A stretch of DNA of 8,431 nt from Deltaproteobacteria bacterium (GTDB lineage Bacteria > Desulfobacterota > Syntrophia > Syntrophales > UBA2210), in the NCBI GenBank assembly GCA_016935935.1, contig JAFGPZ010000315.1, positions 1 to 8,431 on the forward strand, given 5' to 3'. The position numbers and the translations under genes were made by a program. Of this stretch, positions 5,892 to 8,431 are shown one piece after another (positions within the stretch are counted from its first letter, which is position 1; each line of letters begins with the position of its first letter). Under the pieces are notes generated by a model. It ran no database searches. It was not told the DNA's origin and worked only from the letters and a program-made list of their open reading frames with translations.

Positions 5892-7319
5892 ATGATAAAG
5901 AACAGGATTATACTTTTCTGTGTGATTATACTTTTTATGGCAACCTCAGCAATGGGGGAGGGGCCGGTGTCTAAAAGCACTGCCGAAGATCAGACAGCTG
6001 TCGAAATAACCGTGTACAACAGCAATCTCGGTCTCGTCAAGGAGACACGAAGAATTGATATTCCATCTGGCCAGGGTGAATTGAGATTCATGGATGTGGC
6101 GTCTCGCATAAATCCCGTTACGGTTCATGTAAAATCCGTTAACAGTCCGAAACTCTTTACCGTTGTTGAACAGAATTATGAGTATGATCTGATGAATGAA
6201 AAGAAGCTGCTCGATAAATATGTGGGGAAGAAGATAAAGATCATTGACTGGAACGAATATCAGGACAGGAAATATACGGTGAAGGCGGAACTCCTTAGCA
6301 ACAACGAGGGACAGATCTACAGGATTGGTGGAGAAATCTATCTTGGCCATCCGGGGGTGAAAGTGTTCCCTGAGCTGCCGGAAAACCTGATTGCAAAACC
6401 GACACTTACCTGGCTCTATAAGAACGGTAGCAAAGTACCCCACAATCTCGAAGTGTCATATCTGACCGATGGCATCTCATGGAAGGCCGATTATGTCCTG
6501 GTTTTGGACAAAGATGACACATCAACCGACATTTCGGGATGGGTTACCGTAGACAACAAAAGCGGTGCCACATATGGAGACGCTACGCTGCAACTGGTGG
6601 CAGGAAAGGTTCACCGTGCAGAGAGACAATCACCGGACAGGGCCGCTTTAATGAAGGGGATGGTGATGGAAGATGCAGCCGAACCGCAATTTAAGGAGAA
6701 GGCCTTTTATGAATACCATATATATGATCTCCAGAGAAAAACGACAATCAAAGACAGGCAGACGAAGCAGATCAGTCTCTTTGAAGCGGCGGGAGTGGGT
6801 ATAAAGAAGGAATTCCTCGTTCAGGGCACGAGGGCCTATTTTACAAACAGGGTAGGGGGTGACAAGACTAAAACTCCCGTTAATGTCTATGTCAAGTTCA
6901 AGAATTCAAAGGATAACAGTCTGGGTATGCCCCTTCCTGAAGGGATCATGCGGATCTATAAGAAAGACGAAAGGGGCAGCCAGCAATTTGTCGGCGAGGA
7001 CAGAATAGAACACACGCCGAGAAACGAAGAGGTCAAGCTCAAGACGGGCGAGGCCTTCGATATTGTGGCGGAGCGAAGGCAGAAAGACTTTAAAAAACTG
7101 TCAACGAAGCTCTATGAATCCGAGTGGGAGATAACGCTGAAGAATCGGAAGAAAAATGATATCGTCGTGGGGGTTATTGAACCCCTGTTCGGAAACTGGC
7201 AGTTAATCGAAAACAGCCACCAATACACAAAGGTCGATGCCTTTACCATACGATTCGATGTGACAGTTCCCAAGGACAAAGAGGTTACTGTGACATATCG
7301 GGTAAGGGTGGGGACATAG
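5892..7319 (+). CDS. Exported DUF4139-domain protein
   Basis: A 475-residue protein with a typical Sec signal peptide: KNR, then a hydrophobic core (about 6-18) and cleavage near ATSA-MGEG (residues 20-23). There is no lipobox cysteine, so the mature form is probably periplasmic or surface-bound. The N-terminal block VEITVYNSNLGLVKETRRI (37-55) and the central GISWKADYVLVLD (194-206) followed by NKSGATYGDATLQLVAGKVH (222-241) are typical of the DUF4139 family; the rest is beta-rich, with ESEWEITLKNRKK (409-421) and a terminal VTYRVRVG. DUF4139 has no settled biochemical role; a beta-sandwich scaffold is suspected from its composition. GGAGG (5882-5886) lies 5 nt before the ATG and fixes the start. 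It is a single-gene unit that ends at the strong hairpin at 7368-7407 and is divergent from the DVU0298-family gene. Confidence 0.9.
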   Translation: MIKNRIILFCVIILFMATSAMGEGPVSKSTAEDQTAVEITVYNSNLGLVKETRRIDIPSGQGELRFMDVASRINPVTVHVKSVNSPKLFTVVEQNYEYDLMNEKKLLDKYVGKKIKIIDWNEYQDRKYTVKAELLSNNEGQIYRIGGEIYLGHPGVKVFPELPENLIAKPTLTWLYKNGSKVPHNLEVSYLTDGISWKADYVLVLDKDDTSTDISGWVTVDNKSGATYGDATLQLVAGKVHRAERQSPDRAALMKGMVMEDAAEPQFKEKAFYEYHIYDLQRKTTIKDRQTKQISLFEAAGVGIKKEFLVQGTRAYFTNRVGGDKTKTPVNVYVKFKNSKDNSLGMPLPEGIMRIYKKDERGSQQFVGEDRIEHTPRNEEVKLKTGEAFDIVAERRQKDFKKLSTKLYESEWEITLKNRKKNDIVVGVIEPLFGNWQLIENSHQYTKVDAFTIRFDVTVPKDKEVTVTYRVRVGT

Positions 7320-7367
7320 ATCCGGTTATCCCTGAGGGCTGCTCATAAGATAAGGATTCACCTACAG

Positions 7368-7407
7368 AAGTGGTGGCGCTGTCCTGATGACGGCGCCACC
7401 ACTTTTT
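7368..7407 (+). terminator. Strong intrinsic terminator between convergent genes
   Basis: AAGTGGTGGCGC (7368-7379) pairs perfectly over 12 bp with GCGCCACCACTT (7393-7404). After one T-G wobble, GTC and GAC add three more pairs around the loop CTGAT. TTTTT (7403-7407) follows on the plus strand, which ends the DUF4139 transcript. The minus strand shows only TTCTGT after the stem, but the stem begins just after the stop of the convergent gene at 7409, so it may also serve that gene. Confidence 0.9.
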
Positions 7408-7408
7408 A

Positions 7409-8431
7409 TTATTTCGTTACATTAATATAGATGGGACTGGACCATGCCATATGGCCATCCGCCAGTGTAACCTTGACGTACACAGGATTTATGCAGTCCT
7501 GCTTTAGGGCAACCTTCCTTTCGATATTAACCTCACATGTTTGATTTTCATCGGGAACCCTGAAAACCCTTAATTTTCTTCCAAGTCCCCCTGCATCAAA
7601 GGTAGTATCGTTTATGCCTATTTCCGATACCTTGATGCTGCATTGAATGAGGGGAGTATTAATTTTCAGCACACCCGATTCGGGGTCTTTCAATCGGGTT
7701 TCAAAACCGCCCAGCCCTCCCGTAGTAAGGGCTTTCCATGACAGGCTGTTCGGATTGTCCTGTACCAGAGGGTTCTCCTGGTTCCAGAAATTTATAGGCA
7801 TTGTCTCTTCAAAACAATTATCCTCTATCTCGGCTGTGCCATCCCAGATGGTTTCCCTTCCGCGTCCGCGATACTCGGCGCCTTCCCAGATAACCCGTAT
7901 GCGACTTCCCAGATCGTCCGGTTGATATGGTCTGAAGGTCTCCGCAAGGTGTGTTCCGTTGAATATTTCAATGCGCTCAACCGGTTCCGGGCAGAGTGTT
8001 GATATGGAAAGATCAGCCTTGTCATTACCCATTATTATCATGTCTCCCATCATAACTTCAGGTGATATTCTCGTGTCGAGCAACATTCGGACACCGGTGG
8101 TTGCGTAGTGGTGTCTCTTTTTCAGACTTTCAAAGAGTGCCTCCCTGTTCAATTCCTTGGAGAGAAAACAGGTAAGACCACCATAACAACCGAACATTGA
8201 GGCCCCCGGATAACTTGCGCCGGGACGTCCCTTGTGGCCGTCGCTGTTTGCGACAATTCCTACAGTCATGCCCAACTTGAAGGCATCATGGAGCAGCCAT
8301 TCAAAGGTGCCCCAGGCCGAATGTATTTCGACGGCAGGCTGGAGATTGGCCTCCTTTGCCACACTCAGGTCTGCGTATCTTCCACCCACGTGGGCGTATA
8401 CAAAGACATCCTTCCCCTTGAGGGTTTGAAA
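7409..8431 (-). CDS. PHP/DUF3604-like metallohydrolase, 3' part (5' end outside window)
   Basis: The open frame continues to the right edge (the last codons read FQTLKGKDVFVYAH), so the start is outside; 340 residues are visible. I read the first ~115 residues as the C-terminal half of a PHP-type metal-dependent phosphoesterase domain: His14 in AHVGG, Glu35 and His37 in VEIHS, and Asp64 and His66 in NSDGH are the likely metal ligands; ATTGVR (about 109-114) closes the domain. The N-terminal DxHxH motif would lie off the window. The remainder is beta-rich, beginning with a segment like PVERIEIFNGTHLAETF, and resembles the C-terminal domains seen in DUF3604/CehA-like proteins. Substrate unknown; no signal peptide can be judged. 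It is convergent with the DUF4139 gene and ends at the shared terminator. Confidence 0.78.
   Translation of the reverse strand, partial: FQTLKGKDVFVYAHVGGRYADLSVAKEANLQPAVEIHSAWGTFEWLLHDAFKLGMTVGIVANSDGHKGRPGASYPGASMFGCYGGLTCFLSKELNREALFESLKKRHHYATTGVRMLLDTRISPEVMMGDMIIMGNDKADLSISTLCPEPVERIEIFNGTHLAETFRPYQPDDLGSRIRVIWEGAEYRGRGRETIWDGTAEIEDNCFEETMPINFWNQENPLVQDNPNSLSWKALTTGGLGGFETRLKDPESGVLKINTPLIQCSIKVSEIGINDTTFDAGGLGRKLRVFRVPDENQTCEVNIERKVALKQDCINPVYVKVTLADGHMAWSSPIYINVTK

Noticed and set aside
5946..6443. Minus-strand 165-residue frame opposite the DUF4139 gene
   Set aside because: It lies fully inside a well-supported gene and has no family resemblance.
8387..8389. GTG as start of the PHP/DUF3604-like gene
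   Set aside because: The frame stays open to the window edge and the residues before it (KDVFVYAH) continue the domain, so this is an internal valine.
1..8431. CRISPR arrays, tRNA, rRNA, transposases or phage genes
   Set aside because: I looked for spaced direct repeats, cloverleaf-like sequence and typical mobile-element proteins and found none.

Overview
The window reads as chromosomal DNA of a Gram-negative anaerobe, most probably from the Deltaproteobacteria/Desulfobacterota. The best lineage clue is a HEAT-like protein (4971-5672) that matches the DVU0298 family, which I know mainly from sulfate reducers and their relatives. An exported DUF4139 protein and an orphan-looking citF fit that reading. 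The assignment is inference from protein families; no rRNA or other marker gene is present.

Layout, left to right. A MITE-like or REP-like imperfect inverted repeat lies at 11-92. Three minus-strand genes follow in transcription order: a HIT-like protein with a degenerate histidine motif (2086 to 1379), a small PspC-domain membrane protein (1284 to 1042) and a cytoplasmic BtuF-like substrate-binding-fold protein without a signal peptide (945 to 148). This left part is visibly AT-richer than what follows. A 309-bp gap (2087-2395) has no convincing gene but holds nested palindromes. A second minus-strand group runs from a DVU0298-family gene (5672 to 4971), across 140 bp, to a ten-helix EamA/DMT transporter (4830 to 3934), whose stop codon overlaps by ATGA the start of citF (3937 to 2396). 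A divergent intergenic region (5673-5891) separates this group from a plus-strand exported DUF4139 protein (5892-7319). That gene ends at a very strong hairpin terminator (7368-7407), beyond which lies the 3' part of a minus-strand PHP/DUF3604-like metallohydrolase that runs off the right edge.

How the genes work together: the only tight coupling is transporter plus citF. citF encodes the acyl-carrier/CoA transferase subunit of citrate lyase, but none of the partner genes (citC, citD, citE, citG, citX) is in the window. Either the complex is completed elsewhere or this CitF acts in another CoA-transfer reaction, possibly tied to the compound the EamA protein moves. The other genes look like ordinary, loosely connected chromosomal genes. 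I see no CRISPR array, prophage, transposase, tRNA or rRNA, and nothing that clearly forms a new defence or biosynthetic system.
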